A DNA stretch of 49,842 nt, taken from assembly GCA_964421085.1 (NCBI GenBank), contig CAYQVO010000029.1, positions 1-49,842 on the forward strand, given 5' to 3'. This DNA is from CAYQVO01 sp964421085 (lineage in GTDB: Bacteria > Bdellovibrionota_C > UBA2361 > CAYQVO01). The notes beneath the pieces were generated by a model that had not been told where the DNA came from, ran no database searches, and saw only the letters and a list, made by a program, of their open reading frames with translations. The position numbers were made by a program, and so were the translations under genes. Positions 23,996 to 31,383 of the stretch are shown piece by piece (the stretch's first letter is position 1; the number at the start of each line of letters is the position of its first letter).

Positions 23996-24829
23996 ATGGC
24001 ACTTAGAAAATATAACCCTACGACATCTGCGAGAAGATTCTTCTCTGTCTCGGATTTCGCCGATCTTTCGAAGAAGAAGCCGGAGAAATCTCTCCTGAGA
24101 AAGAAGACATCGAGCGGCGGCCGCAATTCATACGGCCGGGCAACCAATATCAATATCGGCGGCGGTCACAAGAAGCGATACCGGGTTATCGATTTCAGGC
24201 GCGAAAAGCGGGATATTCCTGCGACAGTAAAGGCAATTGAGTACGATCCCAACAGGACCGCGCGTATTGCCCTGCTGTGCTATGCGGATGGAGAAAAGCG
24301 CTACATCCTGGCCCCCAATGGTCTGAAAGTTAACGATCAGGTCCTTGCAGGGGAAAGTGCCGAGGTCAAACCTGGCAACTGCCTTCCAATAAAGAATGTT
24401 CCGCTTGGCATGTCCGTTCACAACATCGAACTGAAATCCGGAAAGGGCGGGCAGCTTGTGCGTTCCGCAGGATGCGCAGCTCAGTTGATTGCAAAGGAGG
24501 GTAAATACGGCCTCCTGCGCATGCCTTCGGGCGAGAATCGCAAAATTCATCAGGACTGTTTTGCGACAATAGGTGAGGTTGGTTTTTCAGAGTGTTCAAA
24601 TATCTCCTTCGGCAAAGCCGGAAGAAGCCGCTGGCTTGGCCGGAGACCTCACACACGAGGTGTCGCGAAGAACCCGGTCGACCATCCAATGGGCGGCGGT
24701 GAGGGTCGCGCTTCCGGTGGACGTCATCCGACGACCCCCAGGGGCAGGCCCACCAAGGGATTGAAGACGAGAAAGAACAAGAGAACCAGTAAGTTTATCA
24801 TGAAGGGACGCAACGTTACCTCAAAGTAG
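23996..24829 (+). CDS. rplB: 50S ribosomal protein L2
   Basis: 277 residues, normal for L2, a core 23S rRNA protein near the peptidyl transferase centre. Signatures: KTSSGGRNSYGRATNINIGGGHKKRYRVIDFRR in outline, YDPNRTARIALLCYADGEKRYI, the conserved VDHPMGGGEGRASGGRHPTTP with the functionally important His, and a basic C-terminal tail. It overlaps nothing and is 13 bases before rpsS. No length or composition anomaly. Confidence 0.98.
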   Translation: MALRKYNPTTSARRFFSVSDFADLSKKKPEKSLLRKKTSSGGRNSYGRATNINIGGGHKKRYRVIDFRREKRDIPATVKAIEYDPNRTARIALLCYADGEKRYILAPNGLKVNDQVLAGESAEVKPGNCLPIKNVPLGMSVHNIELKSGKGGQLVRSAGCAAQLIAKEGKYGLLRMPSGENRKIHQDCFATIGEVGFSECSNISFGKAGRSRWLGRRPHTRGVAKNPVDHPMGGGEGRASGGRHPTTPRGRPTKGLKTRKNKRTSKFIMKGRNVTSK

Positions 24830-24842
24830 GAGAGTTTAGACT

Positions 24843-25130
24843 ATGGCACGATCGCTGAAGAAAGGACCATTTGTGCAGCCGAGCCTGATGAAGTGGGTGA
24901 ATCGCGCGCGGTCCGGTGAATACAAAGGTGTCATCAAGACATGGTCGCGGGCGTCGACAATTACTCCCGAGATGGTCGGACTTACGTTTGCGGTCCACAA
25001 CGGGAAAAAATTCAACGCGGTCTTTGTGACGGAGAACATGGTGGGGCACAGGCTGGGAGAGTTCTCCGCCACCCGAACTTTCCACGGTCACTCAACAAAG
25101 GCCAAAGCTGAAAGTCCAGCGGGCAAGTAA
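24843..25130 (+). CDS. rpsS: 30S ribosomal protein S19
   Basis: 95 residues. S19 signatures: MARSLKKGPFV, IKTWSRASTITPEMVGLTFAVHNGKKF in outline, and GHRLGEFSATRTF.H at the end of the core. A head protein of the 30S subunit near S13. AGGAG sits 8 bases before the ATG. Normal in length and position between rplB and rplV. Confidence 0.98.
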   Translation: MARSLKKGPFVQPSLMKWVNRARSGEYKGVIKTWSRASTITPEMVGLTFAVHNGKKFNAVFVTENMVGHRLGEFSATRTFHGHSTKAKAESPAGK

Positions 25131-25148
25131 GAGGAGCAAAAGAAGGAT

Positions 25149-25541
25149 ATGGCTACTGGTACCACGACATACAGACAAAAGCGAAAAGGACGGCATGCTC
25201 CAGTCGAGGGGACAGCGAGCGCGACGCTTCGCCACATTCGCGTATCCCCTCAGAAAATGCGGCTGATGCTCAACCTCATCAAGGGAAAACAGCTCGAGCC
25301 GGCTGAGCAGATCCTGCGGTTCAACCCCAGGAAGACTGCGAAGATACTTTTGAAGGTTCTCTCGTCAGCAAAGTACAACGCTCGCGAGACGAAAGGACTC
25401 GATGTGGATCGTCTCTGGGTTACCGGAGGCTGGGTAAACATGGGAAGGCCTCTGAAAAGATGGCTTCCCCGCGCTCATGGCCGCGCGACCCCGCTCTGGA
25501 AGAGAAGTTCCCAGGTGACTGTAGTTTTGTCGGAAAAGTAA
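25149..25541 (+). CDS. rplV: 50S ribosomal protein L22
   Basis: 130 residues, with an N-terminal basic extension of about 20 residues compared with the usual 110. The core begins at ATLRHIRVSPQKMRLMLNLIKGK. The beta-hairpin that lines the exit tunnel is present as WVNMGRPLKRWLPRAHGRAT, with basic tip residues. It is followed 29 bases later by rpsC. Confidence 0.97.
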   Translation: MATGTTTYRQKRKGRHAPVEGTASATLRHIRVSPQKMRLMLNLIKGKQLEPAEQILRFNPRKTAKILLKVLSSAKYNARETKGLDVDRLWVTGGWVNMGRPLKRWLPRAHGRATPLWKRSSQVTVVLSEK

Positions 25542-25570
25542 GGCGTTTATAGAGGGAATCCGGAAATATT

Positions 25571-26233
25571 ATGGGACAAAAAGTTCACCCTAAAAGTCTG
25601 AGGCTGGGAATCATTGAGACATGGCAGAGCCGCTGGTTTGCCGGCAAGGATTTCGCCACCAACCTCAAAGAGGACATGGAGATTCGAAAGTATATCAAGG
25701 GCAATCTCAAGTCCGCCGGTATTGCGAGAATCGAGATCGAGCGCGCCGCTTCCGTCGTGCGCGTGAGGATCTTTTCAGCAAAGCCCGGTCTTTTGATCGG
25801 CAAGAAGGGGAAAGAGCACGAAGAACTCCGCAGGAGACTCCGCGCTATAGTGAAGCGCGAGGTAAAGGTGGATATCGTCGAAGCCCGGAAGGCCGATATG
25901 GATGCGCAGCTGGTTGCCGAAAACATAGCATTCCAGCTCGAACGGCGGGTGAATTTCCGGCGCGCCATGAAAGAGTCGGTCGGACGCGCCCTTCGTGTCG
26001 GTGCCGAGGGAGTGCGTGTGACTGTCGGCGGCCGTCTGAACGGCGCTGAAATAGCGAGGACTGAAAGATATCGTGAGGGCCGTGTGCCTCTGCACACGAT
26101 CCGCGCGGAGATAGATTACGGCGTTGCGCGGGCAGAAACAGCGTACGGAACCATTGGTATCAAAGTATGGGTGTTCAAGGGCGAGAAGTTTCAGCCTGGA
26201 GAGCAGATGCCCGTGGAGGCTATGTCAATTTAA
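25571..26233 (+). CDS. rpsC: 30S ribosomal protein S3
   Basis: 220 residues. S3 starts MGQKVHPKSLRLGI, then has the KH domain with VRIFSAKPGLLIGKKGKEHEEL and the C-terminal AEIARTERYREGRVPLHTIRAEIDYG helicase-related region with its basic residues. Normal length. The stop codon overlaps the AATTTGTAT head of a REP-like spacer element before rplP. Confidence 0.98.
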   Translation: MGQKVHPKSLRLGIIETWQSRWFAGKDFATNLKEDMEIRKYIKGNLKSAGIARIEIERAASVVRVRIFSAKPGLLIGKKGKEHEELRRRLRAIVKREVKVDIVEARKADMDAQLVAENIAFQLERRVNFRRAMKESVGRALRVGAEGVRVTVGGRLNGAEIARTERYREGRVPLHTIRAEIDYGVARAETAYGTIGIKVWVFKGEKFQPGEQMPVEAMSI

Positions 26234-26277
26234 TTTGTATGGAGGGCCTGCCCTGAGCATAGTCGAAGGGCCGCCTG
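26232..26277 (+). repeat. REP-like palindromic element between rpsC and rplP
   Basis: It begins with AATTTGTAT (26232-26240), contains AGGGC-CT-GCCCT (26243-26254) and the tail CCTGAGCATAGTCGAAGG (26252-26269), then GGCCGCC. It shares head and tail with the rpsG-fusA spacer. Similar GAGC-AGTCGAAGG repeats are, as far as I recall, common in many uncultured bacterial genomes. Confidence 0.65.
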
Positions 26278-26291
26278 GATAAGAGGAAAAG

Positions 26292-26717
26292 ATGCTTCAA
26301 CCTAAAAAACCGAAATACCGCAAGCAAATGAAGCAGGTCCGGCACATTTTGGGTGTCGAAAAGCGGGGCTGCGATGTTGAGTTCGGCGACTTTGCGCTCC
26401 GCGCGATGGAGCGCGGGTGGATTACGGACCGTCAGATCGAAGCGAGCCGTGTCGCGATGGCCAGGCATGCGAAGCGCGGCGGGAAGATATGGATTCGAAT
26501 CTTTCCGGACAAGCCTCTGACAAGCAAGCCGGCGGAAGTCCGAATGGGCAAAGGAAAGGGCGCTCCTGAGAAATGGGTTGCCGAGGTTCGTGCCGGGCGG
26601 GTGATGTTTGAAATTGGCGGAATTAATAAAACGCTTGCAAGGGAAGCTCTGCAGCTTGCAGCTTCGAAGCTTCCTATAAAGTGCAAGGTCGTCGAAAGGT
26701 CGGATTATTTACTGTAA
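26292..26717 (+). CDS. rplP: 50S ribosomal protein L16
   Basis: 141 residues. L16 signatures: MLQPKKPKYRKQ, the ALRAMERGWITDRQIEASRVAMARHAKRGGKIWIRIFPDKP core in outline, and MGKGKGAPEKWVAEVRAGRVMFE, which positions tRNA near the peptidyl transferase centre. The ATG follows AGAGGAAAAG. Length and order are standard, before rpmC. Confidence 0.98.
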   Translation: MLQPKKPKYRKQMKQVRHILGVEKRGCDVEFGDFALRAMERGWITDRQIEASRVAMARHAKRGGKIWIRIFPDKPLTSKPAEVRMGKGKGAPEKWVAEVRAGRVMFEIGGINKTLAREALQLAASKLPIKCKVVERSDYLL

Positions 26718-26719
26718 CC

Positions 26720-26747
26720 CGCTTTCGCGGCTAAGGCCGCTTCAGCG
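26720..26747 (+). repeat. Palindromic spacer hairpin between rplP and rpmC
   Basis: Inner stem GCGGC-TAAG-GCCGC (26727-26740) is enclosed by a symmetrical TTC/TTC internal loop and outer stem CGCT/AGCG (26720-26723/26744-26747). It begins 3 bases after the rplP stop and looks like another REP-type insertion. Confidence 0.55.
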
Positions 26748-26768
26748 TGGCAGGCGGAGAGAAAGGAG

Positions 26769-26981
26769 ATGACAAAGAAAAAAGACTTTATGAAGGAAAT
26801 CAGAGGTCTTTCGATTGAAGAGCTTAATGCCAGGGAGAGAAGTCTCTCGGAGCAGATCATGAAGGACCGCATCAGAAAGGTGAGCGATCCTTCGAAAGAG
26901 CCGGTCAGCAAGAGGCAGGCGAAGCGTGAACTCGCTCAGGTGCTGACTGTCAAGTCCATGTTAAAGCAGAATCAATCTTGA
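26769..26981 (+). CDS. rpmC: 50S ribosomal protein L29
   Basis: 70 residues, an all-helical small protein at the exit tunnel. The L29 pattern is seen as EIRGLSIEELNARERSLSEQI and the C-terminal KRELAQVLTVKSMLKQ. AAAGGAG precedes the ATG closely. It lies in the standard place between rplP and rpsQ. Confidence 0.93.
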   Translation: MTKKKDFMKEIRGLSIEELNARERSLSEQIMKDRIRKVSDPSKEPVSKRQAKRELAQVLTVKSMLKQNQS

Positions 26982-27000
26982 GAGGAGCATCGGCGTAGAA

Positions 27001-27270
27001 ATGAATACGGCAGAGAACGTAAAGAGACCCGGCAGGATCGAGCAGGGAGTGGTTGTAAGCAACAAGATGAACAAGACGATTGTCGTGGCAGTCACCAGGC
27101 AGGTGAAGCACAGGCAGTACAAGAAATTCATCCGGCGCACCAAAAATTACATGGCCCACGATGAGAACGACGAATGCGGCATCGGAGACACTGTGCGTAT
27201 CGCGGAAATGCGGCCGATCAGCAGGCATAAAAGCTGGCAAGTTTGTGAAGTCATTGCGAAGGCGGTGTGA
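27001..27270 (+). CDS. rpsQ: 30S ribosomal protein S17
   Basis: 89 residues. OB-fold S17: RIEQGVVVSNKMNKTIVVAVTRQVKHRQYKKFIRRTKNY in outline, the conserved DE-N-ECGIGDTVRIAEMRPISRHKSW. A primary 16S rRNA binder. Normal length and neighbours (rpmC, rplN). Confidence 0.97.
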   Translation: MNTAENVKRPGRIEQGVVVSNKMNKTIVVAVTRQVKHRQYKKFIRRTKNYMAHDENDECGIGDTVRIAEMRPISRHKSWQVCEVIAKAV

Positions 27271-27301
27271 GCAGTAACACCGGCTGAGAAGGAGAAGAGA
27301 A

Positions 27302-27670
27302 ATGATACAGGCAAGGTCAATACTGGACGTTGCGGACAACTCAGGAGCCCGGAAAGTTGTGTGCGTGAAAGTGCTCGGCGGTTCCCGCAGGCGCTTTGCG
27401 ACCGTCGGCGACATCATTGTCGTGGCGGTGAAGGAGGCAATGCCGAACTCGAAGATCGCCAAGGGTACGGTGCACAAGGCGGTGATAGTCCGCACGGCGA
27501 AAGAGATGGCCAGAGAGGACGGATCGTTGATTAAGTTCGATGACAACAGCGCCGTGCTGATCAATCCGCAGCTTGAGCCTATCGGCACGCGTATTTTTGG
27601 TCCAGTGGCCCGCGAGCTTCGGGCGAAGAAGTTCATGAAAATTATTTCACTTGCGCCGGAAGTGCTGTAA
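27302..27670 (+). CDS. rplN: 50S ribosomal protein L14
   Basis: 122 residues, exact family length. Begins MIQARSILDVADNSGARKVVCVKVLGGS and ends with the standard IGTRIFGPVARELR-KFMKIISLAPEVL. Part of the subunit interface. No anomaly. The Shine-Dalgarno GAAGGAGAAGAG is strong. Confidence 0.98.
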   Translation: MIQARSILDVADNSGARKVVCVKVLGGSRRRFATVGDIIVVAVKEAMPNSKIAKGTVHKAVIVRTAKEMAREDGSLIKFDDNSAVLINPQLEPIGTRIFGPVARELRAKKFMKIISLAPEVL

Positions 27671-27702
27671 CGCCAGTTGCGCGGTTTATAAGGGACAGAG
27701 AA

Positions 27703-28062
27703 ATGGAAGTGAAAAGAAAGATCAAGAAGGGCGACACTGTGATGGTTGTTGCCGGTGGCAATAAGAAGAGCCGGCCCATCAAAGGCAAAATCGGAAAAGT
27801 CATCGGTTTTTCCGGCAAAGGCAACGAGCGCGTTCTGATTGAAGGCGTGAACATGATCACCCGTCACCAGCGTGCGAAGGGGCCTGACAAGCCGGCGGGC
27901 AAAATCACCAGGGAAGCGCCCGTTCACATTTCCAATGTCATGTATTACGCCGACAAGATCCAGAAGCCGGTGAAGATTCAGACGAAAGCGCTGGCTGATG
28001 GAAGACGAGTGCGGGGATATGTGAACCCGAACACGAAAGAGTTTGTGCAGATTGACGTGTAA
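27703..28062 (+). CDS. rplX: 50S ribosomal protein L24
   Basis: 119 residues, slightly longer than the usual 100-105. The KOW motif KKGDTVMVVAGGNKKSRPIKGKIGKVI in outline and VLIEGVNMITRH identify it. The C-terminal segment (about 65-119) contains HISNVMYYADKIQKPVKIQ. An early assembly initiator protein. It is followed by a hairpin spacer that matches the one before rplD. Confidence 0.97.
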   Translation: MEVKRKIKKGDTVMVVAGGNKKSRPIKGKIGKVIGFSGKGNERVLIEGVNMITRHQRAKGPDKPAGKITREAPVHISNVMYYADKIQKPVKIQTKALADGRRVRGYVNPNTKEFVQIDV

Positions 28063-28066
28063 TTTT

Positions 28067-28092
28067 GGAGGGCCGCGCCTGTCGCGGCCGAG
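28067..28092 (+). promoter_or_regulatory. Hairpin element before rplE (copy 2 of a pair)
   Basis: GGAGGG leads into stem GGCCGCG (28071-28077), loop CCTGT, and CGCGGCC (28083-28089), followed by GAGATGAG. Spacing to the ATG (10 bases) matches that of the rplD copy (11 bases), and the pairing is preserved through base substitutions. Confidence 0.7.
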
Positions 28093-28099
28093 ATGAGAT

Positions 28100-28639
28100 A
28101 TGAGCAGAGTTAAAGAACATTATGACAGCGTGGTTGTGCCGAAGCTGGTTGAGGAGTTCAAGTACACATCGCGCATGCAGGTGCCGAAACTCGAGAAGAT
28201 CGTGGTCAATACCGGCGTGGGCGAAGTCATTGCGAACAGCAAGGCTATGGAATTTGCTCAACTGGCGATGACGCAGATTACAGGGCAGAAGCCGTCAGTA
28301 CGGAAGGCCAAGGTCTCAATCGCCGCTTTTAAACTCCGAAAAGGCATGCCAATCGGGTGCATGGTCACGCTGCGCGGCGAGCGGATGTACAGCTTCTTTG
28401 ATCGGCTCGTCGCCATCGCCATGCCCCGCGTTCGTGACTTCCGCGGTGTCCCGAAAAAGGGTTTCGACGGGAAAGGGAACTACACGATGGGTATCAAAGA
28501 GCAGATCGTCTTCCCGGAAATCGAAGTGGATAAGCTCGACAAAGTTCGCGGAATGAACATCACTTTCGTCACGTCCGCGAAGACAGATGACGAGGGAAGG
28601 GCTCTGCTTGGCTATCTCGGGCTGCCTTTCAGGAAATAA
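28100..28639 (+). CDS. rplE: 50S ribosomal protein L5
   Basis: 179 residues, family length. Signatures: VPKLEKIVVNTGVGE, TGQKPSVRKAKVSIAAFKLRKGMPIG in outline, FFDRLVAIAMPRVRDFRGV and GNYTMGIKEQIVFPEI. Binds 5S rRNA and contacts the P-site tRNA. Its downstream neighbour should be rpsN (S14), but rpsH follows directly after 16 bases. Confidence 0.98.
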   Translation: MSRVKEHYDSVVVPKLVEEFKYTSRMQVPKLEKIVVNTGVGEVIANSKAMEFAQLAMTQITGQKPSVRKAKVSIAAFKLRKGMPIGCMVTLRGERMYSFFDRLVAIAMPRVRDFRGVPKKGFDGKGNYTMGIKEQIVFPEIEVDKLDKVRGMNITFVTSAKTDDEGRALLGYLGLPFRK

Positions 28640-28655
28640 GGAAACAGGTGACGGT

Positions 28656-29057
28656 ATGATGACAGATTCAATTGCTGACGTTTTGACAAGAATCAGAAAT
28701 GCGCAGAGAGCGGGGCATAAGAGCGTCGTGGTCCGCGCATCTCATATGGCTGAAAGGATCCTGGCCGTCCTGCAGAACGAAGGCTTCGTGGAAGGCTTCG
28801 AGCGCAGGGAGCAGGGAGAATCGGCGCATCCTGGGATTTCAGTGCATTTGAAGTATTTTGCCTCCGGCCGTCCCATGATCTCCAAGGCCCGCCGTGTAAG
28901 CAAGCCTGGAAGGAGAGTCTATGCGCCTGTCGACAAACTTCCCCGGGTGGACAGCGGTCTGGGGATTGCGATTGTGTCGACATCAGCGGGCGTTGTCTCG
29001 GATCGGGAAGCCCGGCACCGGAAGATCGGCGGCGAGGTTCTGGCGCTGATTGGGTAA
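28656..29057 (+). CDS. rpsH: 30S ribosomal protein S8
   Basis: 133 residues from ATG 28656 (MMTDSIADVLTRIRNA; the second ATG at 28659 is equally possible). A frame extension into rplE was rejected. C-terminal signature VSTSAGVVSDREARHRKIGGEVLALIG. In E. coli S8 represses the spc operon by binding near rplE; here the rplE leader hairpin is a candidate target but does not obviously copy the S8 site of helix 21. No rpsN lies between rplE and this gene. Confidence 0.97.
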   Translation: MMTDSIADVLTRIRNAQRAGHKSVVVRASHMAERILAVLQNEGFVEGFERREQGESAHPGISVHLKYFASGRPMISKARRVSKPGRRVYAPVDKLPRVDSGLGIAIVSTSAGVVSDREARHRKIGGEVLALIG

Positions 29058-29080
29058 CAGTTTTTAGAGGAAGAGTTGCT

Positions 29081-29617
29081 ATGTCTCGTATTGGAAAACA
29101 ACCAGTTCCCGTTCCCGGCGGAGTGCAGGTCAGTGTTCAGGAAGGTTCAGTCTCAGTGAAGGGTCCAAAGGGCGCTCTGCAGCTTGCGATCAGCGCTGGT
29201 GTGTCAGTCTCGCAGAAAGGCCCTGAACTCATAGTCACGAAGACAGGAAGCGACAAGCAGGCACAGGCAAATTATGGAACAACGCGCGCTCACCTGAAGA
29301 ACATGGTGATTGGAGTGACTGAAGGCTGGAAGCGGTCGCTCGAACTTTCGGGCGTCGGTTTCACAGCCAGACTCGACGGCAATGTCCTTTCCCTGGCAGT
29401 GGGTTATTCCCACGAGGTCAAAGTCATCGTGCCGAAAGAGGTGAAGTGCACAGTCGGGAGAACAAATATTGATCTGGAAGGATGCAGCAAAGAGCTCGTA
29501 AATCAGCTCGCATCGAGAATCCGGAAAGTACGTCCGCCCGAGCCTTATCTCGGCAAGGGTATCAAGTACACAACGGAAACGATCCGCCGCAAAGCTGGAA
29601 AGACCGGTAAGAAGTGA
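29081..29617 (+). CDS. rplF: 50S ribosomal protein L6
   Basis: 178 residues, normal. MSRIGKQPVPVP at the start, the duplicated fold with VTEGWKRSLELSGVGFTARL and the C-terminal LASRIRKVRPPEPYLGKGIKY signature. Located as usual between rpsH and rplR. AGAGGAAGAG precedes the start. Confidence 0.98.
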   Translation: MSRIGKQPVPVPGGVQVSVQEGSVSVKGPKGALQLAISAGVSVSQKGPELIVTKTGSDKQAQANYGTTRAHLKNMVIGVTEGWKRSLELSGVGFTARLDGNVLSLAVGYSHEVKVIVPKEVKCTVGRTNIDLEGCSKELVNQLASRIRKVRPPEPYLGKGIKYTTETIRRKAGKTGKK

Positions 29618-29651
29618 ATCAGGTGAGGGAATCTCAAGCGAGGTAAACGAA

Positions 29652-30098
29652 ATGGGCAAAAAGGGTAAAGCAACAAACTGGAGCGCTCGTCATCGGACAA
29701 AGCTCCGAATCAGGCAGGGACTTGTCGCGACGGCGGAGAAACCCAGGGTGAGTGTGTTCAAGAGCGCTCGGCACACTTATGCGCAGGTTATTTCCGACAC
29801 AGATCACACCACGATAGTAAGCGCCAGTACTCTCGAGAAAGAGGTGAAGGAGCTGATCTCGCAGGTGGGGGAAGAACAGGCGAAAGAAGCTGAGAAGGCG
29901 AAGGATAAAAAGACGAAAGCAAACGCACTGACAAGCACAAAGAGCAGGAATGCCGCATATGCAGTGGGGCTGGTACTGGCAAAGCGCGGCGTCGAGAAGC
30001 AGGTGAAGGCCGTTGTGTTTGACCGCAGCGGCTATCAGTATGCAGGGCGTGTGGAAGCTGTCGCAGAAGGCGCGCGTAAAGGCGGTTTTGAGTTTTAA
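29652..30098 (+). CDS. rplR: 50S ribosomal protein L18 with a charged insertion
   Basis: 148 residues against about 117-120 usually. The N-terminal RHRTKLRIRQ, PRVSVFKSARHTYAQVI and the C-terminal FDRSGYQYAGRVEAVAEGARKGGFEF are standard, and the protein binds 5S rRNA. Between the STLEK and AYAVG elements there is an insertion of about 24 residues (roughly 68-98) rich in Lys, Glu and Ala (EEQAKEAEKAKDKKTKA), which looks like an extended helix. The insertion is in frame and codon usage does not differ obviously. Confidence 0.95.
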   Translation: MGKKGKATNWSARHRTKLRIRQGLVATAEKPRVSVFKSARHTYAQVISDTDHTTIVSASTLEKEVKELISQVGEEQAKEAEKAKDKKTKANALTSTKSRNAAYAVGLVLAKRGVEKQVKAVVFDRSGYQYAGRVEAVAEGARKGGFEF

Positions 30099-30119
30099 TT
30101 AGAGAGAGAGGAAGAGACT

Positions 30120-30656
30120 ATGTCCTTCAAGAAACTTGTTGATTCACAAATGGTGACCCTCGAGCATATCGGCGAGCTTACCGACAAGACGGTTTCCATT
30201 AACCGGGTGGCAAAGGTGGTGAAAGGAGGCCGTCGCTTTGCGTTCAGCGCGCTTGTGGTCTCCGGAAACGGCGCGGGCTACGTCGGATTCGGACTTGGTA
30301 AGGCTCTGGAGGTTCCCGATGCGATCCGAAAAGCATCGGAGCAGGCAAGGAAGAGCCTGGTCAAGGTGCCGATCAAGGGAACGACTATCCCTCACGACAT
30401 CGTCGGCGATTTCGGCCCTACCAAAATCGTGATGAAGCCGGGCGCCCCGGGTACCGGCGTTATCGCCGGTTCGGCGGTCCGCGCTATTGTCGAGCTCGTC
30501 GGCATCAAGGACATACGCACCAAGATCGTCGGTTCGAGCAATCCGCACAACGTCCTTCACGCCACGATGACAGGGCTTCTTTCACTCAAAGATCCTGAAG
30601 TTGTGAGTTCAACGCGGCAGACAACGTCTGAGGAGCTTGGTTATCACCCGTTCTAA
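30120..30656 (+). CDS. rpsE: 30S ribosomal protein S5
   Basis: 178 residues. Double-stranded RNA-binding-like N-terminal domain with VSINRVAKVVKGGRRFAFSALVVSG, NGAGYVGFGLGKALEVPDAIRKA, then GSAVRAIVELVGIKDI and VLHATMTGL. S5 shapes mRNA entry and decoding fidelity. The Shine-Dalgarno GAGAGAGAGGAAGAG is strong. Normal order between rplR and rpmD. Confidence 0.98.
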   Translation: MSFKKLVDSQMVTLEHIGELTDKTVSINRVAKVVKGGRRFAFSALVVSGNGAGYVGFGLGKALEVPDAIRKASEQARKSLVKVPIKGTTIPHDIVGDFGPTKIVMKPGAPGTGVIAGSAVRAIVELVGIKDIRTKIVGSSNPHNVLHATMTGLLSLKDPEVVSSTRQTTSEELGYHPF

Positions 30657-30675
30657 AGGAAAAGGAGCTTGATCA

Positions 30676-30873
30676 ATGGCAGATAAGATTCCCACAAAGA
30701 TTAGAGTCAGGCAGGTAAAAGGGACCGGCCGAAAAACAAAGGAGGTGCGCGATACCATCGCAGCGCTTGGCCTCGGGAGGATCGGAAAGGAGCGGGTGCA
30801 TAATGTCAATGCTGCCCTCGTCGGCATGCTGAGAAGAGTCGAGCATCTGATTGAAGTCGAGGCCGCGGAGTAA
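30676..30873 (+). CDS. rpmD: 50S ribosomal protein L30
   Basis: 65 residues. Recognised by KIRVRQVKGTGRKTKEVRDTIAALGLGRIGKERVHNV in outline, the short L30 ferredoxin-like fold, and position between rpsE and rplO. L30 is absent from some bacterial lineages, so its presence is a weak taxonomic mark. AAAGGAGCT lies before the ATG. Confidence 0.95.
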   Translation: MADKIPTKIRVRQVKGTGRKTKEVRDTIAALGLGRIGKERVHNVNAALVGMLRRVEHLIEVEAAE

Positions 30874-30899
30874 TCGGAGATTTTTCAAGGAATACGGCT

Positions 30900-31358
30900 A
30901 TGGAACTTTCAACATTAAAACCTGCGCAGGGTTCGAGGTCGAAACGCAGGCGCGGAGGGCGAGGTGAGGGCTCAGGGCTGGGCAAGACGTCCGGTCATGG
31001 CGGCAAGGGACAAACGGCCCGTTCTGGAGGCAAACCGCATGTGCATTTTGAAGGTGGTCAGACACCTCTTTATCGCCGCGTGCCGAAGATCGGTTTCCGT
31101 TCCAGGAAAAAGAGGCTCGGCGAGAACAGGTATAAGATTGTGAACCTGGCTGAACTCGAGAACTTCGAGGCCGGCGCAGTTGTCGATGTCGAGGCACTGG
31201 TGAAAGCGGGGTGCAAAATAGGCAGAAATGCGGGAATAAAGCTGCTCGGAAAAGGTGACATCACAAGGCAGCTCGCTGTTAAAGTGCACGCCGTTTCAGC
31301 TTCGGCAAAAGCGAAGATTGAAGCAAAGGGTGGTACTGTAGAAATTATTACAGCATGA
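30900..31358 (+). CDS. rplO: 50S ribosomal protein L15
   Basis: 152 residues. Gly/Arg-rich N-terminus RRGGRGEGSGLGKTSGHGGKGQTARSGG in outline, then VPKIGFRSRKKR and the C-terminal VKVHAVSASAKAKIEAKGG. A late 50S assembly protein. The spacer to secY (25 bases) is T-rich. Confidence 0.98.
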   Translation: MELSTLKPAQGSRSKRRRGGRGEGSGLGKTSGHGGKGQTARSGGKPHVHFEGGQTPLYRRVPKIGFRSRKKRLGENRYKIVNLAELENFEAGAVVDVEALVKAGCKIGRNAGIKLLGKGDITRQLAVKVHAVSASAKAKIEAKGGTVEIITA

Positions 31359-31383
31359 ATATTTTTTTATTTGGCGGCATTGA

